From: Plantago major | Lineage: Eukaryota; Streptophyta; Magnoliopsida; Lamiales; Plantaginaceae | DNA length: 64,000 nt | Reading direction: 5' to 3' | Assembly (NCBI GenBank): GCA_026545765.1 | Contig: JAIFAC010000138.1 | Span: 102,683-166,682 of the forward strand | Shown: positions 36,599 through 48,305 of the stretch, piece by piece | Layout: the number at the start of each line of letters is the position of its first letter | Numbering within the stretch: the first letter of the stretch is position 1 | Translations under genes and position numbers: made by a program | Notes under the pieces: model-generated | Databases searched by the model: none | What the model was told of the DNA's origin: nothing | What the model saw: only the letters and a program-made list of their open reading frames with translations

Positions 36599-37128
36599 GC
36601 TCCAACTGAGATGGAAGAAGATAAGGCAGAAATGCCAGAGACAAACCCAGAAACCAACAAGGTTTCTGGAGAACACATCACTGAGCCTTCAAACTTGAAG
36701 GCATATGACAATCAAGTGACATGTATTCTTCATCTTGGGTTATCCTTTATCTCTTCTAAAATCCAATACTTTCTACTTATGTGCTATTTCGTAAGTAGAA
36801 ATGCAAGGATAAAGTTACTTCCTTGCATCAATGGAAATTGAAGCCCACAAGGCAACATCACTGAAAGAACACCGTAAACGCACAAGTTTTCGAGAAAATG
36901 AACTGAAGCTTCTGCTGAGGAAGTAAGTAGCTCAAATCGTAATTCATTAAAAGCATATTTATGCATAAATTCTTTCAAACTATTTCCTAAGTATCAGATT
37001 TCTCTGTGTTCAAGAAAGAAAGGTTGATGAGGACCAAACTTCCAAGTCTCAACCTCACAACAAGATAGATATCTGAGACACCAATTGTCTTAGTAGAACA
37101 AGTATCTGAGCCTGAAGTACTTACTCAG

Positions 37129-37206
37129 GTAACTCACAAACTAAACTACACTTCTACTCAGATATCTACAAAAGTTTTGAAGCTCACTCAAAACTCTTTC
37201 TTTCAG
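37129..37206 (+). other. Apparent intron, absent from minus-strand copy A
   Basis: ACTTACTCAG|GTAACTCACA ... TTCTTTCAG|GCTCAAACAG, 78 bp. In copy A (minus strand, junction 16954/16955) the same flanks are fused directly as ATTCAG|GCTCAAACA. Splice-site sequences plus exact absence in a sister copy make this strong evidence for an intron. Confidence 0.75.
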
Positions 37207-39896
37207 GCTCAAACAGATGCAAAGCAGGTTCCCATTAAAGAAACAAGGGACCTACTTCACTTCTTCAAAGCTCACACCCTGCCAAAGCACATTCAATGCT
37301 TCAAGAAATGGCGGTTAAGGTGCTCGATCTCTCCAAATATTGAGAATCACCGATCAACCAACCATTTGACGAAAGCAGCTCGACCCGAAACTTATGTCCA
37401 AGCAATGTTCCCTAACAATATACAGTTGCGACTCTACTACATAAGGACTTTTCCAGAGAAGTGGCGCATAGTTTGATACATGCCTTTGAACAGGCAGATG
37501 GTCAGATAAGATTACAGATGGCATTCAAGCCACCCCGCCTGCATCAATTTATACCTTCCTAACAAGAAGAAGACAAGCGTAAGATCACTATCTCTAAGTG
37601 ATCAATCTTGTATCCAAGATGATGAGGAGGAAGAAATGAATGAAAATTACTTTGATGAACCTCCCACTGACCATCACCAAGAGGATGATAATGACAAAAA
37701 GGATGATGATGATGCCCCTGCACCAGGGACCGGAGGAATTTCACAGAGAAACAATGCCTCAGCTGCTGACAAGCAAACTGAGAAGACATCACATAAATCT
37801 CCGTCTTCATCACCTCAGAAATCTACTCATCCATCTTCTAACCAACACGCAGTTACTACTGAACAAGTAGTTGAGCTCAAGAAACAAATCGTAAAATACT
37901 AAACACTCAAACTAGATCTCGCTCAACTCGCATAACCGCTGAAGAAGAACAACAACTCCATCTTCAACTGGAAGATCAAATAGCTAAATCCAGAGATAAG
38001 ATTGATCAACTACAAGATCTATACTTAGAAGAAATGATTGCTTACTCTGAAGTTAAAGAGCTACGGATGTCAGGCAAAAGCTCACCAAAGAACTCGATAC
38101 TGAAGAAGTATCTGAAGTCAAGCATGATGCTAAGGCTGCATCATCTTCAAACGAAGTACCATCCTCCTCCCAGAAAGGAAAGAAACCACTCTCTGAGATG
38201 GTTGTTGGACTCGATACGATCGATGAAAATGTCCAAGAGGATGAAGATCACGGGCCGATCACCGATGATGAAAAGACAAGATTTGGCAGAAAGCACCGCA
38301 ATGAACATTTAGCGGTTTCTCACCGAAAAGGAAGTTGATTGCTCCTACAATATTCAACAAACCGCCAAACGCCCACTCCCATGAATACATGAACAGTACC
38401 AAGTAATCGCTACTCAACAAGGAGATGTCTACGTAACAAGGAAGTAATTGCCTCCGCCCCTCTCGAATGAGAAAATTCGAGCTCATCACTCAGAGAACAA
38501 CTAGCATAGTCATTGCTCGAAAGACTGGAATGATAAGGGACGATGATGCGCCTTTAGTCAAAAAGCTTTCAAGAGGCAAGTTACATCCGGAAAAGCAAAT
38601 GCCATCCAAGGCCCATCATGAGCTCACCGATAAGGACAATGGACTTATCAAGCAAAATCAGAGCTCAAAGTCGAACTTCGGTTGGTCACGCTTATAATTA
38701 TTTACAAAGGCATTTTGACTCTCTCGATTCCTTTATGAGACCGAGTCACCAAGAATGACTAAGGGGAAAGAAAGTACAACTGACCTCAAAGTCGGGGAAT
38801 GGGAAGAAGGAGATGAAAACAAGAAGAACTGAGTCAAAGTGCTCAGAAGGAAGAAGAAAACGCCCACCACCACTCGTAATCAATGAACCTCCTCAAGCCA
38901 AGCTTGGTAAATAGTCGCCTCGTAAACCCAATCAAGGAACCAAATGGTAACAAGGGCCATGGCACGTAAACCTCCAAGGAGTACCAAGGCTCCAAGGAGA
39001 AGACAAGTTAGGGATTGATGAATCTTCCAAGAAGAAGAAGAAGGTCAAATCAAGTCCTGTGGCAATGAAGAAGGTCAGAAACTCACACAAGATTCAATCT
39101 TGATGATGATGAGGAATCGATGAAGATGAAGCTCCTTCACAAGAAAAGGAAAATTGAAAGCCTAATCGCGCCCATAGTCGCAAAGCCCCTAGCAACTAAA
39201 ACACCCTCCGAAATACCAAGTCTATCCAGGTGGTGGTTCTTCAAGCAACAACCCCAAAGAGAATTCAAGATGAGAAGGAACAGCCGAGTCGAGCAAAGAC
39301 AAAGTCAACTTCCACTCAGCGTAGAAGCCAAAATAGAGTATGAAGTATGACAATGATTCCTCCGCTCATGTGTGCATCAATCAAAAGAATGGCTATCGAT
39401 TCGAATCAAGCATCTTTTGGTAAATTCAAGATTTCCGTAACCAATCCATAAACAACTCATGGCATGGAGAAAAGATAAGCCAACCTTGATCAACACCAAT
39501 CACATTAAAGCCTGGTTCGATTTTGAAGTTGTCAAGAGAATCAAGCCATGAGAAAGGACCTCTCGATGAATGTCCATATGGAAAGCCGATGATGTGCAAT
39601 TCTCAATATCACAGAACAGCACAAGACCAAGACTTGTCAGGAACCCTATGAGTCATTCTATCCGGATGTAAGATCAATACAAGGTGACATCGATATCCAA
39701 GATTATCTACGAATACTTCAATCTTTCAGACATCGTAATAGAGCATGCCCGAAGTGGGGAAAGTACCCATGGGTCAAGCATTTTGCCAAGAAAAATCCTA
39801 CCAAAACCTACAAAGAGGTCTGTGGATTTGCCGAGACACGTAGATGCTCGTAACTCTTCTCTATGATTATTCGATGACATCAAAAGGTTTGAGATA

Positions 39897-40270
39897 GGAA
39901 ATTTGCATCGATCCATAGAAATACCGTTGAAGACTTCAAGATTGAAGACATGAAGACTAGTCTATTAGATGTTTACTTGGAGCTTGGTTACTCCTGTTGT
40001 CCTAATTTACTATGTATTTTTGTATTTTTCGATCGAGCTTAATCAGATCATGTATTGAAGTTATTTGTAATCCTTATTTGTAACTTATCCAAGAACTTAC
40101 TCTCGATAGTATTCTATAAAAGATAACTTGTCAAAGAAAGATCACACCTTGTGATTTCGTTGATGTCTACTTTCGCACTTAATTATATGAATTGAAAGAT
40201 CTTAAGAAATGATTAAGTGGTGGATTGTTTTCATCCAGATTTGTAATAGGTAAAGATAGTCATCGCTGAC
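39897..40270 (+). other. Untranslated region between the envelope-like region and the 3' LTR
   Basis: No frame. It holds the reverse-complement counterpart of the blocks at 13897-13990 and 17180-17280 (near 40140-40200, gatcacaccttgtgat and onward), so it is the common 3' UTR of this element family. Confidence 0.6.
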
Positions 40271-40331
40271 CATCAAAAGGGGAAATTTGGGAAATTTCTC
40301 AGAAATTTGTTGGGAAATTTCTTGAGAAATT
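40271..40331 (+). promoter_or_regulatory. Polypurine tract with repeated aaattt units
   Basis: catcaaaaggggaaattt matches the polypurine tract of the minus-strand element. The unit gaaatttgttgggaaatttc and related forms is repeated about three times before the LTR, so the exact LTR start (40308 or 40332) is ambiguous. Confidence 0.65.
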
Positions 40332-42019
40332 TGTTAGGAATTTTGTTAGATATTTTGTAAAGAATATCTGCTTAGTTTTGATCAAAGAACATGATGACTT
40401 ATCTTAGTCTTAGAAAGGTGATTAGTACTCGTTCACTTGAACATTGTAAAAGAGGAAACCACTAAGTATGATAGTCTAGCTAATCTTGTATAGAATGTTA
40501 GGTCTCAAAATGTAATTTTTATTTTATGAAGAGAAGACCAAGAAGAAGTCATCCAAGCAGAAAGCTCAACGACATTGAAGACTTGAAGAAAACTACACAA
40601 GATTACTGAATCTGTTGTTCAGATATCTTAGCCAGATATCTTAAAGACACAAATAGTTTCAAACAAACTGTGTCACAAGAGATATCTGAGAAATAAGAGA
40701 CATATCTGAAAACAAGGAAAGTGTCCACAGATATCTATTCTCAGATACCTTGAGCATTAACCACATTTCTGAAAAAGAAATATATTGCAAACAAAAGTTG
40801 TTTCAATAAATACGAGTGGTATCTGAAGATTATAGATAAGGATGTGCAAAGAATCGCATAACACTAGTCTCGACATAAAGCATAGTTCCGCTGACACTAC
40901 AGACAAAAGTATAGTACAATGCATTTAATGCACGGACAGAGATGTCTAATAAAAGCAATGCAGCTTCCGAGAAGAAGACAAAACTCGCCATAAAGATTAT
41001 ACACAGATATCGATAGTTTGAATTTGAGCCTAACGGATACTATTCAAACGGCACTCAAATTCATCTATAAATATCAACACTTAGACTGCTTGAGAAGACA
41101 CACAGAACACTGAACACCTTGAACTTCATACAAACGCTGAACGTCTTACTCTCTCAAAGCAACTTACTTTTCCTCAAAGCTTTCTGTTGCTACTAAAGCT
41201 TTTGATCTTGAGTAAACACTGAAGTTCTAAGTGTCCTGTTCCTAAACAAGCAAAGCTATCTGTGAAGGAGTTGAATCAAAAGATCAACTATCTGAGATTC
41301 ATTCTCTTGAATATATCATAAGACTTGGGTCAAGAAATCAACAAGATACCATACGTAAAGTGTATTAAGTAACTGTTCAGAGCTATCGATTAACTAAAAG
41401 TTATTAAGACGCTCATCCGACAACTCAAACTAAAACCAACACCATAATCGGTGGAGTCAGGAAGTACTTAGTTTGAAAAATCAGGGAATAACTTCAAGGT
41501 TACCGGAGTATAGGAAGTACTTGATTTGGGAAACTAAGGAATAACTCCAAGGTTATTGAGTATAGGAAGTACTTAGCTTGGGAAGCTAGGGAATAACTCA
41601 AAGGTTTCTGAGTATAGGAAGTACTTCACGTCAGAAAGCCGGGAACAACTCAGGGGGAACATTTGGTTGGGAACCAATTGTTAAGAATCTTAGAATAGGA
41701 TTATTGTAAGGAGATCTCAATTATCTGTTCTAGTGAATTCTAGGTCTTTGATAGACCGAAGTGGATTAGTTGGAGGATTACGCCACCTCCGGATACCACT
41801 ATACTTGCCGTGTCATTTACCTTTCTGTATTTACATTTCAGCAACACACACACATATTAACTGTTTCTGCACTTATCTTTATTAAGTCTTCCGCGCTCTG
41901 ATTCTAAGTATCAGATATACATTCAGATATCTGAGAAATAGTTGTTATCGACAAAAGTTTTAAAAGACTATTCACCCCCCCCCCCATAGTCTTTTACTTT
42001 GCCGTTATCTGAACCAACA
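40332..42019 (+). repeat. Sirevirus-like 3' LTR, plus orientation
   Basis: Starts TGTTAGGAATTTTG and ends GAACCAACA. It is about 1688 bp, matching the 1668-bp inverted LTR at 12128-13795. It contains many CAGATATCTG words, a TATA-like CTATAAATATCAAC near 41066, four tandem ~52-bp units at 41461-41660 and a C homopolymer near 41975. Confidence 0.85.
41461..41660 (+). repeat. 52-bp tandem repeat inside the LTR (four units)
   Basis: Each unit begins gaagtactt and ends gagtatag, with a central ggaataac. The inverted LTR has about three units (12520-12680). Copy number therefore differs between the two LTRs. Confidence 0.8.
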
Positions 42020-43003
42020 TAAACCCTAGGAAGGTTGACCAAAAATCTTGATCTTAAAGAAAGTGACTTGAAATGCAAGTACAGGAATGCAGAAACCCAA
42101 AAACCCGAAGAAAACACCTTAGACCTACTCCCCCTCAAACCCAAAAACACACAGAAAAAAAAATAAAAATAAAAGCACAGTAGTTAAGTAACCAAGATTT
42201 CAAAGACATAATGTTGACCTGAATGTTGACTCAACATTGGTGACAACATCGGGAAATCAGACCACTCTTAATGTAAGTCAGCCAGGAAACCAAGTCTCAA
42301 AAAGTGCAGATTCGATTAACACCACTGATGCTGCAGGCAAAACAGAAAGAGAAAGGAATACCAAAGAAACACACCCAACATTGCCTCAAAAAGTAAATTG
42401 AACAATTAGCATAAGTTTGAGTGGGGTGACCATGAGACCGTGAACCATGTCAAATAATCGAACACGATGAATCCGCCCAAAGCCGGGCCTATGCAGAGTT
42501 AGGTAAACACACGCCTCATGGCATAAAGATCACTCATTTGACTATATCAGTAATTTGGTACTTAAAGTGAACCAAAGAAGATTACGAGAATCGCACTTTT
42601 GTGCGTGTCGGTTTCAAAGACAGCCATCAACCCTCACGACATATGACACATTGGCCACGCCGATATCCGGATAGTATTTGAAACTCGCCAACACGATCCT
42701 CGACGGAAACACTTCGAGCCCTTTTATCATAATTCATTAGATTTATACATAAAGAGCAGGAGGCAACATCAAGTGCGAGTCAAGGTACGAGTAAAATAGC
42801 CAAAAGCAAAGAAAAGTGGGTTTTACATAAAGCAAACACACAAGAGACTCGATCCCTTTCAACCTTGGTTTCAAACAGCCTTTCAGACCCTAAGCATCAT
42901 CAATGTAAGCTACAAAACAAGAACAACCAAAGACATGTACAGAAACACGGGAGCACAGAAACACACAGGAATGAAAAAATAAAAGACAACAAAGATCACT
43001 TTA
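42020..43003 (-). other. Copia-3 region downstream of pol
   Basis: No long frame. It contains one copy of the recurrent motif aatgttgactcaacattgg at 42222-42240. It directly abuts the end of the Sirevirus LTR at 42019. Confidence 0.5.
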
Positions 43004-43694
43004 CTAAACAACCAATGTTGACTGTGATGTCGAGTCAACATTGGTACTCAATAACGATAGCCAGAGAGCACATACCGAGAGATCTCCCGAGATCAAGAAT
43101 CTCTCACTGTCTAAGGGTTTGGTAAAAATATCTGCAAGTTGGTTTGTTGTGTCGATGTGTTCTATGTCAATCACTTGCTTATTGACCAAGTCCCTAAGGA
43201 AATGATGTCTAATATCTATGTGCTTAGTGCGAGAATGATGAACAGGGTTCTTAAAGATATGTATGGCACTAAGGTTGTCACAGAACATCAAAAGGGTAGC
43301 ACTTTGTAGACCATAGTCATGCAGCATATTTTTCAACCAGACTAGTTGAGACACACAACTCCCAGCTGCTATATATTCAGATTCAAAGCTTGAAAGTGAT
43401 ACATGCTCGCTTGCTATACCAAGACACCAAATTTGGACCAAGATAAAAGCAACCTCCACTAGTGGATTTTCTATCATCTAGATCACCAGCCCAATCAGAA
43501 TCACTGAATCCCACCAGATTATTGTTTGTATCACATGCAAACCATAATCCTAGATTAACAATTCCTGATATATATCTAAGGATTCTCTTAACAGCAGTTA
43601 AATGGGGGATTTTAGGGTTAGATTGATACCGGGCACATACGCAAACTGAGAACATGATATCCGGTTCATCGCGATAGATACAAGAGACTTCCAA
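43004..43694 (-). pseudogene. Copia-3 RNase H region
   Basis: Two overlapping frames (43383-43694, 43004-43477) cover SDSDWAGDLDDRKSTSGG (first Asp), LSSFESEYIAAGSC (Glu), MFCDNLSAIHI (Asp), HSRTKHIDIRHHFLRD and ADIFTKPL. All RNase H catalytic positions are present but a frame change near 43400 splits the domain. The C-terminus ends in an unusual NVDSTSQSTL tail. Confidence 0.88.
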
Positions 43695-44560
43695 TCATTG
43701 ATCTGTACAATGTTGTGTCAACATCCTCCCCAACATCGATTCTGCTTATCTTCAACGATGTAGCCATCGGAGTACTGCACGGTTTGGCACTTTCGAGCCC
43801 AAATTTTTTTATCAGATTTCGTGCATACTTTTCCTGGGACAAGAATAGGCCATCTTCCTTCTGTTGGATTTGAAGTCCAAGAAAATAGCTGAGTTCTCCT
43901 ATCATACTCATCTCAAAGGTACCTGTCATAGCTTTCACAAACTGATCTACCATAGAGGGATTAGTTGAGCCAAACACAATATCATCAACATATATTTGAG
44001 CAATGCATGATCATGTCCTTTTCTAAGAATAAATGGTTTGATCTCCTCCCCTTTTGAAACCAAAATCAACTAGAAAATCGCTAATCGAGCATACCAAGCA
44101 CGGGAGCTTGCTTCAAACCATACAGGCCTTTTTAGTTTATACACATAGTCGGGTGACTTGGATCTTCAAAGCCCTTAGTTGTTCCACATAAACTTCTTTA
44201 TCGACATAGCCATTCAAAAGGCTCCCTTAACATCCATTTGCTTCAGCTTTAATGTTTAAAGCACACGCAATAGCAAGCGTAAGACTAATGGATTCTAATC
44301 GCCACAGAGCAAAGGTTTCATCAAAATCTATTCCTTCAACTCGAGTGTAACCTTGAGCAACAAGACGAGCTTTATTCTTAATAACTATCCCATTTTCATC
44401 ACTTTTGTTTTTGAATATCCATTTTGTTCCTATGACATTCACTTCTAGAGGACGAGGCACTAAAGACCAAACTTCATCGGGTTTTAAATTGATGCGCTTG
44501 CTTTTGCATGGCCTCTATCCAATACTCATCTTTTAAGGCTTCTTTCACATTCTTCGGTTC
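43666..44560 (-). pseudogene. Copia-3 reverse transcriptase region
   Basis: 44227-44460 holds GTKWIFKNKSDENG and NKARLVAQGYTRVEG. After frame breaks near the first catalytic Asp (44220-44250), the YVDD active site is readable near 43985-44005 in QIYVDDIVFGS, and 43666-43977 continues with GTFEMSMIGELSYFLGLQI and IGSLLYL. The catalytic YVDD is intact. Frameshifts make the gene non-functional. Confidence 0.87.
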
Positions 44561-44589
44561 AATAAGCAAACAAAGCAAGAAGAACTTAC

Positions 44590-45760
44590 CGCTTGGCACA
44601 AGGTTGCATTATGAAGCTTCCTTGTAGTTCTTTCCGTGTTTCCCTAAGAGTCATTCTTACCTCGATCACCAATGACTTGAGTGCTTGGGTGATCTTTGCT
44701 AATCCTTGGAGGTGGATCACGCCTTATGGAATCCAAGGCACATTTGATTCCGCAATGTTCCTCTTCATGTTTTGAGACAGATTCATCTGATGAGCTCTCC
44801 CCCTTCAATGTTGGGTGCAATGTTGAGTCAACATTGTGATCAACATTGCCTCCATCTTCTCCTCGATAGCCCAATGTCCTGGGAATCGTCCAACCCGTGA
44901 TCCGATTTAGTAATTGCTTCGATTCAAAGAATCGGTTTTTTCCGGTACAAGATTTGTCTCATGTTGCTGTTTTTCACAAGACATAGAGTCATCAAAAGTA
45001 ACATTAACAGATTCTTGAACTGTTTGTGTCCTTGAATTGTATATTCGATATGCATGGCTATTAAGAGAATAACCTACAAAAATCCCTTTATCAATCTTAG
45101 CATCAAACTTGCCTAAAGGTTCTCTATTATTGAGAATATAGCAAGCACATCCAAACACATGAAAGTACCTAAGATTAGGTTTCTTGCCATTAAGAATCTC
45201 ATAGGGAGTGGTTGAAGTTCCTGGTCTAAGGTAGACTCTATTTATAATGTGACACACTGTATTTACAGCTTCAGCCCACAATCTTTTAGAAAGGTTCATG
45301 GAACTCAACATAACCCTTGCCATTTCTTGTAGGTCCGATTCTTTCTCTCACTCCATTCTCTGTGGAGTTTCAAAAGTAAAACTCGTGAAAATTCCTTTCT
45401 TTTCACAAAATCAGAAAGGTTTGATTCTCAAATTCTACCATGATCCGACCTAATGCGCTGAACAATAGTAGCATATTGATTACTAAACCTAGCATGCTTG
45501 AAGGAATCAAAAGTTTTACTTCTCTTTTAAAAATCATACCCAAGTAAAACGAGAGAAATCATCAACTATGACATAGATGTACCTCTTACCACCTAGACTT
45601 TCTACCTCAATTCGTCCCATCAAGTCCATATGTAAGAGTTCAAGCAATTGATGTACCTTTTCAGACTTCAGATTGTAGGGATGTATGCACACCGTTTGTT
45701 TACCTTTTAGGCAAATAACGATACTTGCTTCCCCAAGATTGTTCAAATTCTAGAATCCTC
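44590..45760 (-). pseudogene. Copia-3 integrase and linker
   Basis: 45534-45746 has the end of the pre-integrase zinc-binding segment and HMDLMGRIEVESLGGKRYIY (first catalytic Asp) with VDDFSRFTW. The catalytic Glu region (45330-45400) is frameshifted. 44907-45323 has LWAEAVNTVCHIINR, TTPYEILNGKKPN and HVFGCACYIL of the integrase C-terminal part. A Ser/Glu-rich linker (44644-44874) contains a GNVDHNVDSTL segment that encodes one of the recurrent palindromes. Confidence 0.85.
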
Positions 45761-45869
45761 TAACCGCATCCAGCTTTGATGAGCCTTTCCATGTTCCTAT
45801 AGTTTATATGGCCAAGTTTCTATGCCAAGTCACGCTTCATCATCCTTTGCTAACATGCATTTGTGGGGA

Positions 45870-46290
45870 TCACCACCACATAGCGCTTATCGCCAGATCT
45901 AGTAATTGCCACATCACAACAACTTTCTCCCTACAAGTGTACACCTTGCAAGAATGCTTGTTAAATTTGACCTTTAAATCATCATCACACAATTGACTAA
46001 CACTGAGAAGGTTGGCAGTAAGTCCCTCAACCAAAAGGACATTTTGCAAGTTGGGAACACCTTCAAGGGTTAACATTCCCTTTCCAAGAATCTGACTCTT
46101 GTAACCTCCTCCATAAGTAACCTTCCCAGTTTTTTGAGAGACAAAGTTAGACAGATTACTTAAAGTGCCAGTCATGTGTCGTGAGCATCCACTGTCAAAG
46201 TACCATTTTCCTGCATTGTTAGGAGAGGTAGCAACAGAGAAAGCAACATTGCAGATTATATTCTCCCTAGGAGTCCAAACTCTTTTCACC
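45870..46290 (-). pseudogene. Copia-3 protease region
   Basis: The frame shows WYFDSGCSRHMTG (aspartic protease D-S-G active site, near 46195) and the family flank LGKGMLTLEGVPNLQNVLLVEGL and LLSVSQLCD. The motif is intact over 139 codons. Upstream and downstream frames are broken. Confidence 0.87.
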
Positions 46291-46899
46291 TTTTCTCTCG
46301 TATTTTTACGCCTGCATACTTTTGTTTCGACTAGATATAGTATGGTGAAAATTTGACACGTAGATCCTGAATCGACGTTGAAGTCGGTCGACTCAACATC
46401 CGACTCAACATCGACTTTTCATTCAAATTAACAGAGGCAACCACGGACCAGATTTTGGAATCGACACTTTGATTTTTTGTTTTAGAGCTAAAACACTCAA
46501 GTCGAATCCCGCATATTTCTCTATCTCTTTTTAGATCTCTCGTAAAAGTAAAGAAGGTTTTAAGTGACCAATCTTAAGACAATATTGACACAAAGGTCTT
46601 TTTGGTCTCTCCTGTGATATTACCTTTTTCTTTGACAAAACGGAGCATTGACAAGTTCGCAGTAGACTTAATGTTTTGCATTTTAGTTGAATCATTCAAA
46701 TCGAATTGCAATGCATGTTGCACCCTATCTTATTATCAAAGAGGAGTCAAAGTTACCTGTATAACCTAGACCGGCAGTACCTTCATTGTCTTGATCAAGC
46801 ATGTAGTCAAGTTTTGATGTAGAAGAGTTCCACTTGGCAATGACTTCCTTTTCTCTATTAAGTTCAGAGGTTACTTTTTCCAATTCGCTTTCATGTGTC

Positions 46900-48272
46900 G
46901 CTACTTCCAGCTTTCAAAGGTTTCCTTTAGACTATCATTCTCCTTGCAAGTCTCTTGTTGAGCTTCTTAAGCTTCTTCCATTCCTTCAGGAGATCTTCAT
47001 ACATCTGTTTCAGTTCTTCCACTATTTGTTCGTCAGTGAACTCTTCTTCAAGAGAAAGATCTGCAGACAAATCAACTGAACCATGCAAACAGTAGACATT
47101 AGTAGATATTGAGTTTTCAAAGTCAGAATATTTTCCACTGAATATCTCTTCACACATCTGTGAATCATCATAGTCAAAGAAGAGAATCGTGATGATGTTG
47201 AAGTTTTCATTGTCGACTAAACATCGATTTCCAACATCGTCCAAAACAGAGGACAGAGCTGCAACATTCTCTTCTGAATCATCTGTTTCCTGTTCATCAC
47301 CTGACACATCACTGAGACAAGCAAGCAAGGTCTTTTTCTCCTTTCGAAGAGTGTTAGAAAATTCATTCTGATAATGTCCCCATCCTTGACATTCAAAACA
47401 TCTAACTTTGCTAAGTTGAGCGTGACTCAAAACCGAGAGCTTACACTTTATTGAACTTGTTAGTGCCTTTGAGTTACTTGAAGATCCTTTGTTAGAATTT
47501 TTCCTAAACCTAAGCTTATTAAACTTTCTAACTAAAGCATTATAGCTTCTTCGCTTATCTCATCGTAATCGCTACCACCGCTTTCGCACTGTGGAATTTC
47601 GATTTTAAGTGCAGAGACATACTATGATTTTCGTATCTTTTCGCTCATCTTGTTGAATTTCAAAATTTTTAAATTGTTCATCAAGGTATGAAAATCCATA
47701 GTCGCCAGATTTTGAGTATCCTCCAAAATCGCTCTTTTATATCAATCTTTGAAGAAAGAGATCGAATGCCTTTAGAAATCAATTGTTTATTCGACATGGC
47801 ATCTCCAAGAAGTTCAATATCATTAGAAATAGTGAGAAGCTTGTCAAAGTAAGAATCAATTGTTTCTTCTTCCTTCATTCTCAAGTTTTCAAATTTAGAC
47901 CAAAGAAGTTGCAATTTAGTTTGTTTGATACTATTATCACCTTCACAATGATTTTGGAGTAAATCCCAAGCTTGTTTAGCAAGAGTGCAATTTTGTATGA
48001 GTTTAAACATATGAGGATCAACAGAGAAAATTGCATTCAAGGCTTTTTTCATTGTAAGAGCTAGCAAGAAAATCATCACCGACCATTGAGCTTCGTGTTT
48101 TGGAACGACATCTCCATCAAAGATCTCGTCCTATGGTAGCCACGGTAGCCTTCAAGAATGATTTCCATGCACGCCTTCAATTGATTTGATGTGTTCACCC
48201 TTATCTTCCAAAGAGTGGTAGTTCGACCCATCTAGCATGTAGTCCGTCGACACTTGAATTGATAGCGCCCAT
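46900..48272 (-). pseudogene. Copia-3 gag region
   Basis: The start is probably the ATG at 48272. A Gag core (47681-48079; AKQAWDLLQNHCEG, KTKLQLLWSKFENLRM-like, ESIDSYFDKLLTISND-like) is typical of plant copia Gag_UBN2. After frame breaks, 46927-47430 holds a zinc knuckle CFECQGWGHYQNEF at about 47350-47392 whose last Cys is Phe, and an acidic C-terminal part. The protein would package RNA into virus-like particles. The knuckle substitution and frameshifts indicate a dead copy. Confidence 0.85.
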
Positions 48273-48305
48273 CGTAGTAGTACCAAATCCGCACACCAAT
48301 TAATT

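Larger units (their letters stand above)
34487..39896 (+). pseudogene. Sirevirus-like envelope-like region with apparent introns
   Basis: A third coding region after pol. It starts at ATG 34487 (MACKNTSTQKSQSS) and runs in broken frames through 34624-34866, 35122-35328, 35496-35759 (ADELI repeats), 35943-36248 (Gln/Pro-rich), 36611-36720 (Glu-rich), 37207-37476 (QAQT...HTLPKHIQCFKKW), an acidic block at 37640-37900, a helical charged segment near 37900-38100, and a C-terminal domain at 39100-39896 shared with copies A and B. Short GT-AG intervals at about 36332-36414, 36523-36598, 36923-~36998 and 37129-37206 look like introns. The last is missing precisely in copy A. Frame breaks are frequent. 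I do not recognise a family, and envelope-like is a positional name. Confidence 0.6.
28350..42019 (+). mobile_element. Large Sirevirus-like Ty1/copia element, 5' truncated
   Basis: Order along the plus strand: gag with zinc knuckle, protease, integrase, reverse transcriptase (YVDD), RNase H ending at about 33717, a 0.77-kb spacer, a long extra envelope-like region (34487-~39896), a polypurine tract near 40271 and a full LTR (40332-42019). Integrase before RT defines Ty1/copia. The extra ORF after pol and the AAAAGGGGAAA polypurine tract point to the Sirevirus group. There is no 5' LTR or primer-binding site on the left, where gag simply fades in after 28350. Coding regions are frameshifted many times. 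At ~13.7 kb without the 5' LTR it is large for the group. Confidence 0.85.

Noticed and set aside
41461-41660. Regular repeats as a possible CRISPR array
   Set aside because: The ~52-bp units are adjacent without unique spacers and lie inside a retroelement LTR in a plant genome.
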